Source of the DNA: Bacteroidia bacterium
GTDB taxonomy: Bacteria > Bacteroidota > Bacteroidia > JAESSM01 > NORP286
Direction of reading: 5' to 3'
DNA length: 25,959 nt
Assembly (NCBI GenBank): GCA_016764115.1
Contig: JAESSM010000165.1
Coordinates: 1 to 25,959 of the forward strand
The position numbers and the translations under genes were made by a program. Under the pieces are notes generated by a model, which ran no database searches, had not been told where the DNA came from, and saw only the letters and a list, made by a program, of their open reading frames with translations. Shown here in pieces: positions 7,249 through 16,618 of this stretch (its first letter is position 1; the number at the start of each line of letters is the position of its first letter).

Positions 7249-7953
7249 TTAAAATAATAAAAGACCAATTTTGAAATGGGTTGAAAATCCGAAACCACCA
7301 CTGTACCCGCTCTGATTTGCTACAAGGCTGCCCAGATTAGGTCCGAAGTATGTTGGTAGACCTCCCATTTTTGTATTGTCATCAGAATCTTCGGAAGACA
7401 TTTTGCCTTGGTTTAATCCAAAATTAAAGTCTATGACTATCCAAGACATCAATATAAGTTGTTTACCACCGCCAAATTCAATGTAGCTCGTTTTAATATC
7501 GCTAACGTCATATTCGAAATATTCTCCATCAAAAGGCAATGAGGAGTCATAATTAGGGATATAATAATTGCCATTCGCAGAGGCATTCCCTGAAGCATAT
7601 GTTATATAAGTGTAAAATCCTTTTGGAGCAGTATACGCTTCATCCGAAAAGAATTTAGCTGTTATAATATAGCTTTGGTCTTTAATTGTGGCTTTATCTG
7701 TAGGATATTCGCGATATACAGCATAGTATTCTTTTAGCTTCTGGGTGTATTTATTTGCTGTTTGTTTATAAGTAAATGAAATGGCAAAATTTCTCAGTAA
7801 AGTCACTTCTGTTTCAAAATCAAAACCATTTTCAAGTATTGGTGCATCTAATCCGGTTTTGACGATCACTCTTTTTCCTTTGTAACCAGAAATTTGCGCA
7901 AAACTAGAAGCTGTAAAGAACAAGAACAAAAGCATGTAATGTATTCTATTCAT
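7249..7953 (-). CDS. Outer-membrane beta-barrel protein
   Basis: A 234-aa protein with a signal peptide (MNRIHYMLLFLFFTASSFA, cleavage before QI). Tyr- and Gly-rich strands run through it, and the end is FGFSTHFKIGLLLF with a terminal Phe, as in outer-membrane barrels. Its start codon shares one base with the stop of the upstream lipoprotein gene (TAATG), so translation is probably coupled. Size and form suggest a small barrel that accompanies the lipoprotein and protease of this run. No homologous family is recognised. Confidence 0.7.
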   Translation of the reverse strand: MNRIHYMLLFLFFTASSFAQISGYKGKRVIVKTGLDAPILENGFDFETEVTLLRNFAISFTYKQTANKYTQKLKEYYAVYREYPTDKATIKDQSYIITAKFFSDEAYTAPKGFYTYITYASGNASANGNYYIPNYDSSLPFDGEYFEYDVSDIKTSYIEFGGGKQLILMSWIVIDFNFGLNQGKMSSEDSDDNTKMGGLPTYFGPNLGSLVANQSGYSGGFGFSTHFKIGLLLF

Positions 7954-8699
7954 TATTTCCCACTTTTGAAAATTTTGAAACTGTCATAGATGATACCGCT
8001 AATATGATCAGGTTTAGCACTGTCATTTATTCTTCTCAGCTCTCTATAAACTACTTGGGAAGATTTGACATTGACTATGACATGATAAAAGTATGTGGTT
8101 ATATCAGGTTTAAAAAATGAAGCCAACCCAATTGGTGGGAAAAAGCAGCACATAAATAATTTACCTTTAACAGGTTTGATAAACGAATAGACCCCCTGGA
8201 AACTAAAATATGGCGTTTTATATTTTTGAGCCAGTTTGCTATATTCAGGAGATATGATTGGTGGATAATTGAAATAGCTTTTTTTAGGAGTTAACCAATT
8301 TTTATTAAAAGCTCCTCCGGCATTAGGATCAATTGGTGTGTTTTGATGTAGTGACTTTTGGAGTACCTCCATTTTTAAGCTGGCCAGGTGATTGAAATAA
8401 TCAAGCTCCGTTGGCGTAAGATCATTTGCATCAATTACAGTTAATTCAATTTTACTTCTCTTTGCATTTTTAATTAATATCCTACTTAAATTCTTTTCTT
8501 TTCTATCTGACTTTAAATAACGAACCTCTGGTTGTTTTCTAATGTCAATTTGGTCAAAGTCGGGCTCTATAGAAACCATTCTTGTAATTTTCCTGGCTTC
8601 GCTTTTTTCAAGAGCAACCCTTTCTATAAGCAATAGCCCAGAGCAACTTTGATTTAGAAGCAAAATTGTAAATAGTATATAGTAGAGGATCTTATTCAC
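7953..8699 (-). CDS. Lipoprotein of unknown function
   Basis: A 248-aa protein with an N-terminal hydrophobic stretch and a lipobox-like end (LLLNQSC, Cys19), so it is probably anchored in a membrane by a lipidated cysteine. The body has a charged region up to about residue 100, then a Pro/aromatic-rich half with a hydrophobic segment (GKLFMCCFFPPIGLASFF) that might be an amphipathic or membrane-contact loop. No known domain is recognised. It overlaps the M48 protease gene by 8 nt upstream and the barrel gene by 1 nt downstream, so the three are very likely one translational unit. Confidence 0.68.
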   Translation of the reverse strand: MNKILYYILFTILLLNQSCSGLLLIERVALEKSEARKITRMVSIEPDFDQIDIRKQPEVRYLKSDRKEKNLSRILIKNAKRSKIELTVIDANDLTPTELDYFNHLASLKMEVLQKSLHQNTPIDPNAGGAFNKNWLTPKKSYFNYPPIISPEYSKLAQKYKTPYFSFQGVYSFIKPVKGKLFMCCFFPPIGLASFFKPDITTYFYHVIVNVKSSQVVYRELRRINDSAKPDHISGIIYDSFKIFKSGK

Positions 8700-10128
8700 C
8701 TAACTTGTATTTTGCAAATTCAATATAATTCCCTTCAGGAAAGTTAGTTTGATATAGCTTGTAATACTTTTTAGCCTTTTCATTTTCGTTTAACATATCT
8801 AATACCCTTGGAATAGTTATTACCAAGGCTTCATTTTCTTTTCCATTTGGTTTTGATTTTGAATAGGAATAACAAAGCTGCAACATTTGTTTGTTGTCAA
8901 GTTTGTTCAAGAAATAGAGCAAGCTCTTATATGCGGGATCGTCAGATCTATAATGATTGGGCATTACAAGTCGGAGACTATTAATACTTTGGTAATAAGC
9001 GATCCAATAAAGACTTCGTGAAACAACGCCAACTAAATATTTATTTTTTGGAAATACCTCCAGTAATAATAGAGCATTATAAAGGCAACGGCTATATGCA
9101 CCTATATTGAATTGTTTTTCAATTATTTCAAAAGTTGCAGTTTTTTGAATTTCCTTAAATAATTGAGCACCTTGTATATTCTTGGTTTTAGATTTGCCTA
9201 CTTTTTTTGTAGCAAATTCTATCGCTTCGATCCTTTTATCAATATTAGGATGAGTACTTAATTTCTCTGCTTCATCTATATTTTCAGGCTTAACTTTAAC
9301 TTCAATTACAAGAAAATCCTCCTGATCCTTTTTTTCTTTCTCTATTGTTTTTTCGGTATACAACATTGCATCTTCAATGGTAAAAGTTTTTGTTTCAAAT
9401 ATTTTTCGAAGATCAAGTTGATGTGTTTGGTCTGGCTCATCGGATTTCTTTAATAATCTCAAGGCATTAGCAGCTTCTTTCGGGTCGTAATTAGACTCTA
9501 GATATATTTCCAAGCCATATTTATCTGCTTCATACTCATTTTCTCTTGAAAAACTGAGTTTTGCAAATAATTGCTCCATTTCATTGGCTTTGTTGAATAT
9601 GCTTTTCTCAACTTCTTTATCATTTTTGAACTGCTCCAAATTGTGTTTTTTGATATAATGGGCAATTTCATGAGATAGGATATAGGCTAGTTGAGCTTCA
9701 TTCTCAACTCTAGCTATCAAGCCTAAGTTTATGAATAAAGTGCCTTCACCCCAAGCTGCAGCATTAACAGCTGTGAATTTTGTAACACAACCAGTGATCT
9801 GTTTTCTTAATTCGGGTTGTTCCTTTAGCAGATTGTCTATTATACTATTAACATACTTAGTAAGCTTATCGTTAAAGTATATCTCACCACTTAAAAGAAT
9901 CTTGCTGAGCTCAAAATTTGTTGAAGTATAAAATTCTTCCCCTTCCTTTTTTGATAAGATGTCATCTTTTTGTTCAAGATGTGAGGTGATTTTTTCTTTT
10001 GCACTGTGAAGAAAATGATCAGGAATTGTTCCGGTGTATAGAATGGGCTCGTAGTTGGATTCAAACTGACCAAAGAGGTTAAAAGAAACAAGTACAAAAG
10101 CGCTAGATAAAATTAATACACGAAGCAC
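8692..10128 (-). CDS. Exported M48-family zinc metalloprotease
   Basis: A 478-aa protein with a signal peptide (MLRVLILSSAFVLVSFNLFG). The zinc motif HEIAH is at residues 153-157, and the third ligand is Glu198 in NEYEADKYG, the M48 ExxAD pattern. A later HPNIDKRIEAI segment matches the family's HP...R motif. The C-terminal third (about 310-478) is helical and contains TPR-like pairs (SRCLYNALLLLEVFPKNKYLV, ENEKAKKYYKLYQTNFPEG), the arrangement seen in BepA-type periplasmic proteases that survey outer-membrane protein assembly. Coupling to a lipoprotein and two beta-barrels fits an envelope-assembly or quality-control role, but the substrate is unknown. Confidence 0.9.
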   Translation of the reverse strand: MLRVLILSSAFVLVSFNLFGQFESNYEPILYTGTIPDHFLHSAKEKITSHLEQKDDILSKKEGEEFYTSTNFELSKILLSGEIYFNDKLTKYVNSIIDNLLKEQPELRKQITGCVTKFTAVNAAAWGEGTLFINLGLIARVENEAQLAYILSHEIAHYIKKHNLEQFKNDKEVEKSIFNKANEMEQLFAKLSFSRENEYEADKYGLEIYLESNYDPKEAANALRLLKKSDEPDQTHQLDLRKIFETKTFTIEDAMLYTEKTIEKEKKDQEDFLVIEVKVKPENIDEAEKLSTHPNIDKRIEAIEFATKKVGKSKTKNIQGAQLFKEIQKTATFEIIEKQFNIGAYSRCLYNALLLLEVFPKNKYLVGVVSRSLYWIAYYQSINSLRLVMPNHYRSDDPAYKSLLYFLNKLDNKQMLQLCYSYSKSKPNGKENEALVITIPRVLDMLNENEKAKKYYKLYQTNFPEGNYIEFAKYKLGE

Positions 10129-10186
10129 AGCAATAATTTCTTGAATGTTATGATGAATTTATCTGTAAGGTAATTAAGATATCTGA

Positions 10187-10786
10187 CTAATCAACGGTGT
10201 GTATTATGTAACCACTTCCTGTAAAATCCCCGCTGGTTTGATCACCACCAAATTCTACATCGCAAAACTTTATTGCAAAAGAACTATCACCAATCATTTC
10301 TACATATAATTTGCCACTGGAAGAATAAAAACAACCGGAAAATCCTTTGCACATTTTAATTTTCCCTTCAGAATCAAGATTGTCGCTCCAAAAAGAAGTT
10401 GAACTTATGATCCTGTATGCCCGGTCTTCAGTTGGCCGACCGTTTTCAAATCGAAAAATAATATCGCCTTCCGAAGCATTACAAGTAATCTCATAGTCGT
10501 ATCTATCCACCTCTCCATTAGTATAAGTCACATTCAATGTTGAAAAGCTTGTAAGGCTTGCTGTATTACTATCAGAACTACATGGGGCAACTATTGTTCC
10601 GCAACTTTCACATGATCCTCCACAATCAACATCTAATTCAAATTGATCTTGTATTCCATTGCTACAATGGGTAGGCCAAACTTCGGTATCTGTATCATCT
10701 GCATCATCATTCTTATTACAAGAAATGAGAAAAGTTATACTTAATAAAATTATAAATGCGGAGTGATTCATTATTAGATTTTTCAT
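10187..10786 (-). CDS. Lipoprotein with Cys-rich DCGGSC motif
   Basis: A 199-aa lipoprotein with lipobox FLISC (Cys23). An acidic stretch directly follows (NKNDDADDTDTE), like the export tags that send lipoproteins to the cell surface in Bacteroidota. Residues 41-62 form the compact cysteine module CSNGIQDQFELDVDCGGSC plus ESC, a motif seen in many exported Bacteroidota proteins. The remaining beta-rich domain contains further Cys pairs. A second ATG five codons in (10771) is an alternative start. It is third in the run, 36 nt after the gene for paralog A. Its function is unknown and probably extracellular or surface-bound. Confidence 0.75.
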   Translation of the reverse strand: MKNLIMNHSAFIILLSITFLISCNKNDDADDTDTEVWPTHCSNGIQDQFELDVDCGGSCESCGTIVAPCSSDSNTASLTSFSTLNVTYTNGEVDRYDYEITCNASEGDIIFRFENGRPTEDRAYRIISSTSFWSDNLDSEGKIKMCKGFSGCFYSSSGKLYVEMIGDSSFAIKFCDVEFGGDQTSGDFTGSGYIIHTVD

Positions 10787-10822
10787 GATCTTAATATCTT
10801 TTTATCAAATTAATAATACCTA

Positions 10823-11662
10823 CTATTCTGGTGCTGATACAAGTATTTTAGCGTTTTCCTCACTTAATTTAGACATGGAACTTAAGCCTCTACCTGCTTT
10901 TTGATAATACAAAATTCTACCCTCTACTGGTTCAATTATCATATCGTACCAAACACCGTAATATGCTACATAATTCTTTATATAAATAGCGGATTTTTCA
11001 CTTTCACTAGTAAAGTTACCCATATAAGTGTTTGCATCGGTTAGTACTTCATAATCATATTTATATTCAGTTTCCATTATCTTCTTGGCATAACTACTCA
11101 AATTGTATTCAAAAAAATAAAGTTTTCTTTCTTTTAAATAGTTATAGTTCGATTTTGCCACTTCAACTGGATCTGTTTTGTTAAGCTCAATGCATGTATT
11201 TATATACCTTTGAATAGCTTTTACATAAACATTTAACATTTTAGCTAAACTCTCACCTGCTCCGGCTCCACCCATTTCATTAGTAACAAATAACTCTGCT
11301 GTAGATTTAGTGGTTGGGAAAAGATTTATTTTGAGTGTGAATGCTTTACCACCACTGATATCTTTCATTTCAAGCTCTAAAACGAATTTGTCACGCAATG
11401 ATTTATCCTTTATTTTTTGCCTCCACTCATCGTAGGTCAAAAACTCGTAACTATTCATGGTCCAGTCTTTTTCTATGGCATTTTTGAACAGAGGATTTGC
11501 TGCTTCAGACCAAAATTTGTGTCCTTTCTCGTTCATCAACTTAACATAAATCTTATCCGCATTTTTAAATTTCTTCATTTCTTCTACTGACCCTTTACTG
11601 TACTGTGCTTGTGTATTGAAAACAATAAATACAAAGAGCGATAAAACAAGGAGTTGTTTCAT
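10823..11662 (-). CDS. Exported protein, paralog A of the envelope cluster
   Basis: The frame extends to 11689, but the start at 11662 gives the signal peptide MKQLLVLSLFVFIVFNTQA with cleavage before QY; from there the product is 279 aa. It shares with the protein at 5694-6506 the opening KFKN, the pattern KNAI-K-W--N-Y-F (here FKNAIEKDWTMNSYEFL), a similar length, and a C-terminal aromatic strand followed by an IEP.EGRILYYQK segment. The conserved core suggests one fold used twice within the same transcription unit. I cannot name the family. It follows the T9SS cargo gene by 3 nt (30 nt from the chosen start). Confidence 0.75.
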   Translation of the reverse strand: MKQLLVLSLFVFIVFNTQAQYSKGSVEEMKKFKNADKIYVKLMNEKGHKFWSEAANPLFKNAIEKDWTMNSYEFLTYDEWRQKIKDKSLRDKFVLELEMKDISGGKAFTLKINLFPTTKSTAELFVTNEMGGAGAGESLAKMLNVYVKAIQRYINTCIELNKTDPVEVAKSNYNYLKERKLYFFEYNLSSYAKKIMETEYKYDYEVLTDANTYMGNFTSESEKSAIYIKNYVAYYGVWYDMIIEPVEGRILYYQKAGRGLSSMSKLSEENAKILVSAPE

Positions 11663-11692
11663 TTGGAGTATCTTAATATGACTTTTCATTAA

Positions 11693-12691
11693 TTATTGAA
11701 TTACAATCCTTTTAGTTGCAATAGAATTACTGTTTCGAACTGTTATGAAGTAAATTCCTGGATTAAGTTTTTCGATGTTTAGCTCCATTTTTGTATTGTA
11801 TTCATAGTATTTTTCCAGAACCACTTCACCTATATTATTTATAATTTGAATATCGTACATGCTATGGTCTTTTACAGGAATTTCGATAGAGACCTGAGTG
11901 CTGGCAGGGTTAGGATAAATTGTAATGGTATGATCTTTATCTAAATAATTGGAAATACCAATAATTGCACCTTCTTCTAAATAGGTGAAAGCAAATATTT
12001 GCAACCAGCTATTGGCATAGCTTATAGTAACACTAGCAATGAAATTATTAGTATTGGCATTATACCATGTATATATCGTATCGTTGTAAGAACCAACAAA
12101 AGTGGAACCCATAGAATCTACATAAGCATATACTGACCTGATTCGAAGCACATTGCTTATGGTATCATAGGGTAGTACTAAAGTTCCATATCCATCTGCT
12201 TTAATTTCTAGGAGGCCGTTTCTATTAAAGGTTTGGCTAGCTTGTATATTTTCAACAGTTCCTGCATAAGATTCATTAATAACATCACCGTATGTAAAAG
12301 GAAACTGTAGGTGTTCTCGTTTGTCTGAATAAATTATACGATAATATAAAGCAAGATAATGTCCTTCAAGTGTTAATTCTGAGGACGAATTAGCATAGTA
12401 ATTTTCTCCACCGGTACTACTTTCTACAAGATTGGCCAGGGGAAATGAAATTGGGTCAGATGCATTTGATAAACTTAAATAATCAAAGGTCATTGTTGAT
12501 CCTGTTGTATCCGAAAAATTCCAAGTTTGGTTGGGCCCGTCTTGTCTAAATTTGAAAGTAGGTGAGCTTGCTGAAATATAATTATAAGTACTACTTACAT
12601 TTGGTGTGTGGGCATCACTCGTTAGCGTTATCTGAGCTTTTGAGTAAATGTTGGTAATTAATACCAGGATAATAATGCAAATATTTTTCAT
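11693..12691 (-). CDS. Secreted protein with T9SS type A C-terminal sorting domain
   Basis: A 332-aa protein with a signal peptide (MKNICIIILVLITNIYSKA). A beta-rich central region of about 230 residues has no recognised domain. The type A sorting tail begins at about residue 258: IYPNPASTQVSIEIP, then IINNIGEVV, LNPGIYFITV and a terminal KRIVIQ. The tail directs export across the outer membrane by the type IX system and usually surface attachment after cleavage. It is the first gene of the run, with a good Bacteroidota promoter about 55 nt upstream. The passenger pattern (FKFRQDGPNQTWNFSDT near the start) recurs in uncharacterised Bacteroidota secreted proteins. Confidence 0.9.
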   Translation of the reverse strand: MKNICIIILVLITNIYSKAQITLTSDAHTPNVSSTYNYISASSPTFKFRQDGPNQTWNFSDTTGSTMTFDYLSLSNASDPISFPLANLVESSTGGENYYANSSSELTLEGHYLALYYRIIYSDKREHLQFPFTYGDVINESYAGTVENIQASQTFNRNGLLEIKADGYGTLVLPYDTISNVLRIRSVYAYVDSMGSTFVGSYNDTIYTWYNANTNNFIASVTISYANSWLQIFAFTYLEEGAIIGISNYLDKDHTITIYPNPASTQVSIEIPVKDHSMYDIQIINNIGEVVLEKYYEYNTKMELNIEKLNPGIYFITVRNSNSIATKRIVIQ

Positions 12692-12745
12692 CTGTTTATA
12701 ATTTGATTTTTATCGGTAGTAGTAAATAACAAAAGAGCAATTAAT

Positions 12746-12774
12746 TAAATATACTCTCAATTTCTATAAACAAA
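12746..12774 (-). promoter_or_regulatory. Bacteroidota-type promoter of the eight-gene envelope run
   Basis: On the minus strand: TTTG (12771-12774) as the -33 element, a 17-nt spacer, then TATATTTA (12746-12753), seven of eight matches to TAnnTTTG. It lies about 55 nt before the ATG of the T9SS protein. Confidence 0.5.
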
Positions 12775-13019
12775 GTTGAATAATATATACTTTATAGTCA
12801 AGTACAATATTTAACCGAAATAGAGAATATTTTCTGATTCAATAGACATTAAATATATCTAAAAACCTGTATATCAATGAGATGTAAAATACAAAAAAGG
12901 TGTGGACTGTCAAGAACCCACAAATAATGGTAGTTAAATCTGCATTAGGGTGAAAATTCAATATGTGAATTCGGTTTGCTTCGCTCTGGTTTAACCTTTA
13001 CATACAAGCAGAGACTTGC
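12775..13019. other. Gap between the envelope run and preA
   Basis: AT-rich, with no frame or RNA gene I can support. A weak GTGTGG...CCCACA pairing at about 12900-12923 could be a hairpin after preA, but it has no T-tract. Confidence 0.4.
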
Positions 13020-14345
13020 CTATTTCTTCAATGCAGCTGCCGGTTCCGGCACCCAATGGTGGATTCCACCAGCACGCTCATCATTAAATGTTGTTGGGAT
13101 ATCATTATTTGCAGTTCGTTCTTCCCAGGTGACTGTTTCTGAACCATCATCTTTTCTTTCCATGGTTATACAATCTTCTACTGGACATACAAGAGAACAT
13201 AAATTACATCCTACGCAGTTATCTTCAATTATATATGGGACACGATTGTCACCATTTTCGGGTAATCCTATTGCTTGATGTGCTCCATCTTCACAAGCAG
13301 TATAACAAATTTGGCAGCCAATACACTTTTCTTCATTGATTTTGGCTTTTACATCGTATTTGAGGTTTAAGGTCTCCCATGTACCAACATTTGGAAGTGC
13401 TTTTCCAACCATTTCATCAATGGTGTTGAATCCTTTCTCAGTCATGTAACTTTCAAGTCCCGGTAACATTTCCCTGATAATCCCAAAGCCATAATGCATT
13501 ACTGCAGTACAAACCTGTACGTTAGTAGCTCCTAATAGAATATGTTCAACCGCATCTCTCCAATTCTCAATTCCACCAATTCCTGATATGGGAAGATTAA
13601 AACCTTTAAGTAAGCCAAGATTCTTAACCATGTTCAAGGCAATTGGTTTCACTGCTGGACCACAATAACCACCATTAGTTCCCCGCCCATCTACAATAGG
13701 GTAGGGAGCTAAACTATCTAAGTCAACGCCAACAATACTCTGAATTGTATTGATAAGGGATACTGCATTACCGCCACCTTCCTGAGCTGCCATGGCAGGT
13801 TCTTCTATATGGGAAATATTTGGTGAAAGTTTTACAATTACCGGAATTGTTGCAGCTTCCATTACCCATCCAACAATTGTTTTTAGAACAGTTGGTTCTT
13901 GCCCAACAGCTGAACCCATTCCTCTTTCGCACATTCCATGAGGGCAGCCAAAGTTTAATTCAATACCATCCGACCCGGCATTCTGTACATCCTTTACTAT
14001 TTGGATCCATTGCTCTTTTGTTTCAACCATTAAAGAAGCAATAACCGCATGATCCGGAAAGTGTTTTTTGACCTCTTCTATTTCTCTCAGGTTGTCTTTT
14101 AACGGTCTGTCAGTAATGAGTTCGATATTATTAAAACCAATTAATCGGCTATCTCTGTAATGTACTCCACCATATCGACTGGAAACATTGACAACAGGAA
14201 CTCCAAGAGTTTTCCATACAGCGCCTCCCCATCCCTGATCAAAAGCTTTCATTACCTGGTAGCCTGAGTTGGCTGGAGGAGCGGAGGCTAACCAAAATGG
14301 ATTTGGTGATTTTATTCCTGCTAAGTTTGCTGATAAATCGGGCAT
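13020..14345 (-). CDS. preA: NAD-dependent dihydropyrimidine dehydrogenase subunit PreA
   Basis: A 441-aa cytoplasmic flavo-iron-sulfur subunit that, with PreT, reduces uracil and thymine to the 5,6-dihydro forms. Residues 1-310 are the dihydroorotate-dehydrogenase-like FMN barrel with the active-site cysteine C134 in NFGCPHGMCERGMG, and the FMN-phosphate region ISGIGGIENW / GATNVQVCTAVM. Two 4Fe-4S motifs follow, C341-x2-C-x2-C-x3-C351 and C377-x2-C-x2-C-x3-C387. The C-terminal extension past the clusters (to 441) ends in a basic AALKK. It is last in the pyrimidine operon, 32 nt after preT. A decayed relative of its 3' end lies at 4743-4921. Confidence 0.96.
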   Translation of the reverse strand: MPDLSANLAGIKSPNPFWLASAPPANSGYQVMKAFDQGWGGAVWKTLGVPVVNVSSRYGGVHYRDSRLIGFNNIELITDRPLKDNLREIEEVKKHFPDHAVIASLMVETKEQWIQIVKDVQNAGSDGIELNFGCPHGMCERGMGSAVGQEPTVLKTIVGWVMEAATIPVIVKLSPNISHIEEPAMAAQEGGGNAVSLINTIQSIVGVDLDSLAPYPIVDGRGTNGGYCGPAVKPIALNMVKNLGLLKGFNLPISGIGGIENWRDAVEHILLGATNVQVCTAVMHYGFGIIREMLPGLESYMTEKGFNTIDEMVGKALPNVGTWETLNLKYDVKAKINEEKCIGCQICYTACEDGAHQAIGLPENGDNRVPYIIEDNCVGCNLCSLVCPVEDCITMERKDDGSETVTWEERTANNDIPTTFNDERAGGIHHWVPEPAAALKK

Positions 14346-14377
14346 TTTTTGAGTTTTGAGTGATGAGGTATTAGTTT

Positions 14378-15703
14378 CTAGTTTTTAGATGTATAGATTT
14401 GTATTCCAAATGCTGCAACTTTCCCTTCATAAGCGCCATTGACTACTTCGGCTCCGCCATTTACTGCATCGCCACCGGCAAAGTATTTTGGGTTGGTGGT
14501 TTGATAATTTTCTTCATTCACTTTTATCCTTCCTTTCTCATCCATTTCCAATCCATTAATATTAGATAGAAAATCTTTCTGTTTAGATTGCCCTGTGGAT
14601 TTTATTACCATATCACAATCTTCCACAAATTCACTTCCTGCAATTTCTTCTAATTTTCCATTATTAGTCTGTGTTCTAATGAATTTAACTCCTGATACTT
14701 TTCCATTTCCTACTATCTCAACGGGAGATACGTTAAATAATCCTTTGGTACCTACACTTTTGGCAAGATCATATTCAAAGTCGTATGCACCCATTTCTTC
14801 TTTAGACCTCCTGTAGGCAAGGATCACATCTTCTGATCCAAGTCTGCATGATTCGGATGCTGCATCCATAGCTGTATTTCCACCACCAAGGACAATTACT
14901 TTATTTCCTACTTTCACGTCTTGGTGTTTCATCCTCAATTCTTCAATGAACTCAACAGCTCCGGTACAACCTTCCAGATCTTCTCCACCGATTCCTAATA
15001 CTGAAGTGCTTCCTAATCCAATACCAACAAATATGGCATCATAATTTTGTTCTAGTTTTTTAATATCATCTGCATTAACAGGATTATTGTATTTGATGTT
15101 AAATCCTAACTGTTCTTGCAAATATTTCATCTCTGCAAGAGCATCTTCATTGGTTATCTTATAAGGGGCAACTCCATAAACAGTAAGTCCTGATGGATGG
15201 TCTTTTGCTTCAAAAATATCCACCTCAAAGCCCATGGTTCTTAGCTCACAAGCACATGAAATTCCTGCCGGACCTGCTCCGATTATGGCGACTTTTTTAC
15301 CATTTGATTCTCCAACTTCAAAGAGTTTTTTATTTTGTTCTATAGCTTGATTGGTTGCGTAATTTTGTAATCTACCTATGTCAATTGGTTTTACATTTTG
15401 GTGATTGTACACGCAAGCACCTTCACATAAAACCTCCGTAGGGCAAACTTTTCCGCAAGCATTTCCAAACCAGTTAGAATCATAAATGGTTTTGGCTGCC
15501 CCAATTGAACTATCAGAATTTATTTGTCTGATAAAAAGAGGGATATCAATACCAGTTGGGCAAGCTTTAATACAGGGAGCATCATAACAGAACAAACATC
15601 GAGAGCTTTCATAGTAAGCTTCTGTTTTGTTCATTAATGGTTTTATCTGGCTAAAGTTTTCTTCAAACTCTTGCTTGGAGGTTGGTTGCTTATATTCTGC
15701 CAT
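14378..15703 (-). CDS. preT: NAD-dependent dihydropyrimidine dehydrogenase subunit PreT
   Basis: A 441-aa FAD/NAD(P)-binding partner of PreA, from the GltD-like (glutamate synthase small subunit) family. The N-terminal iron-sulfur region has C36, C39, C44 and C48 (CLFCYDAPCIKACPTG) and a second set in GNACGKVCPTEVLCEGAC. The FAD dinucleotide fold is IIGAGPAGISCACEL, and the NAD(P) fold is VIVLGGGNTAMDAA. A C-terminal YFAGGDAVNGGAEVV segment closes the FAD site. It passes electrons from NAD(P)H to the PreA flavin. The gene lies 3 nt after the beta-ureidopropionase gene and 32 nt before preA. Confidence 0.95.
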   Translation of the reverse strand: MAEYKQPTSKQEFEENFSQIKPLMNKTEAYYESSRCLFCYDAPCIKACPTGIDIPLFIRQINSDSSIGAAKTIYDSNWFGNACGKVCPTEVLCEGACVYNHQNVKPIDIGRLQNYATNQAIEQNKKLFEVGESNGKKVAIIGAGPAGISCACELRTMGFEVDIFEAKDHPSGLTVYGVAPYKITNEDALAEMKYLQEQLGFNIKYNNPVNADDIKKLEQNYDAIFVGIGLGSTSVLGIGGEDLEGCTGAVEFIEELRMKHQDVKVGNKVIVLGGGNTAMDAASESCRLGSEDVILAYRRSKEEMGAYDFEYDLAKSVGTKGLFNVSPVEIVGNGKVSGVKFIRTQTNNGKLEEIAGSEFVEDCDMVIKSTGQSKQKDFLSNINGLEMDEKGRIKVNEENYQTTNPKYFAGGDAVNGGAEVVNGAYEGKVAAFGIQIYTSKN

Positions 15704-15706
15704 ATA

Positions 15707-16573
15707 CTATAACTCTACCAGTTTTTCATAAGTTTCTGGCCTTCTGTCTCTAAAAAACTGCCAGGTTGAACGAACTTCTTCTATCAAATCAAGATCGAAT
15801 TCTGATACCAGTAGCTCATCTTTATCATCTGAAGCTTCAGCAAAAATTTGGCCTCTGGGATCAACAAAATAAGAGGAGCCATAAAAAGTTCCGAGATCCC
15901 ACGGTTTTTCGGTTCCAACCCGATTGATACAGCCCATAAAGTAACTATTTGCTGCAGCATGGGCAGGTTGCTCCAGCTTCCATAGATATTGAGATAATCC
16001 CGCTACAGTTGCTGAAGGGTTATAAACTATTTCAGCTCCATTTAAGCCAAGACATCTGGCTCCATCAGGAAAGTGGCGATCATAGCAAATATAGACTCCA
16101 ACTTTGGCGTATTTTGTTTGAAATACTGGATATCCAAGATTTCCCGGTTTGAAAAAGAATTTTTCCCAAAAACCTGAAGTATGGGGGATATGATTCTTTC
16201 TGTATTTTCCTAAATAACTTCCATCAGCATCAATTACAGCAGCAGTATTGTACAAAAATCCGGCTTTTTCCTTTTCATAAACAGGAACCACTATTACCAT
16301 GTCATACTTTTTAGCAAATTCCTGTAAACGTTCTGTTGTTGGCCCAGGAACAGGTTCTGCTGATTCGTACCATGCTTTATCTTGTCCGGGACAGAAATAT
16401 GGCGTGTTAAATATTTCCTGCAAACAAAGAATTTGAACTCCTTGTTTACCTGCATCTTCAATAAATGGAATGTGTTTTTCGTACATCGCTTCCATTATCT
16501 CTTGTACCGTTCCTTCTCCTTCAGTCATTGGAAGACTGCATTGGATCAAACCTGATTTTACTTTTCTAGGCAT
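15707..16573 (-). CDS. Beta-ureidopropionase (N-carbamoyl-beta-alanine amidohydrolase)
   Basis: A 288-aa nitrilase-superfamily enzyme that hydrolyses N-carbamoyl-beta-alanine to beta-alanine, CO2 and ammonia, the third step of the reductive pyrimidine route. The catalytic triad is visible: E53 (CLQEIF), K126 (YRKNHIP) and C163 (YICYDRHFPDG). NPSATVAGLSQYLWKLEQPA and GTFYGSSYFVDPRGQ are typical of the beta-ureidopropionase / N-carbamoyl-amino-acid branch. N-carbamoylputrescine amidase is a close relative, but the position between dihydropyrimidinase and preT/preA decides for beta-ureidopropionase. The usual length is about 290 aa. Confidence 0.93.
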   Translation of the reverse strand: MPRKVKSGLIQCSLPMTEGEGTVQEIMEAMYEKHIPFIEDAGKQGVQILCLQEIFNTPYFCPGQDKAWYESAEPVPGPTTERLQEFAKKYDMVIVVPVYEKEKAGFLYNTAAVIDADGSYLGKYRKNHIPHTSGFWEKFFFKPGNLGYPVFQTKYAKVGVYICYDRHFPDGARCLGLNGAEIVYNPSATVAGLSQYLWKLEQPAHAAANSYFMGCINRVGTEKPWDLGTFYGSSYFVDPRGQIFAEASDDKDELLVSEFDLDLIEEVRSTWQFFRDRRPETYEKLVEL

Positions 16574-16618
16574 GTATTTAGTTGTTAGTTATTGGTTAAT
16601 AGTTATAAAGTTATGGGA

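Noticed and set aside
7215..7301. The longer N-terminus of the 6525-7214 barrel protein
   Set aside because: It would overlap the preceding gene and bury the signal peptide MKKLLFLFIITIGLSG behind 29 residues. The internal ATG is the better start.
12900..12923. Terminator hairpin after preA
   Set aside because: Only about six base pairs with an irregular loop and no T-tract.
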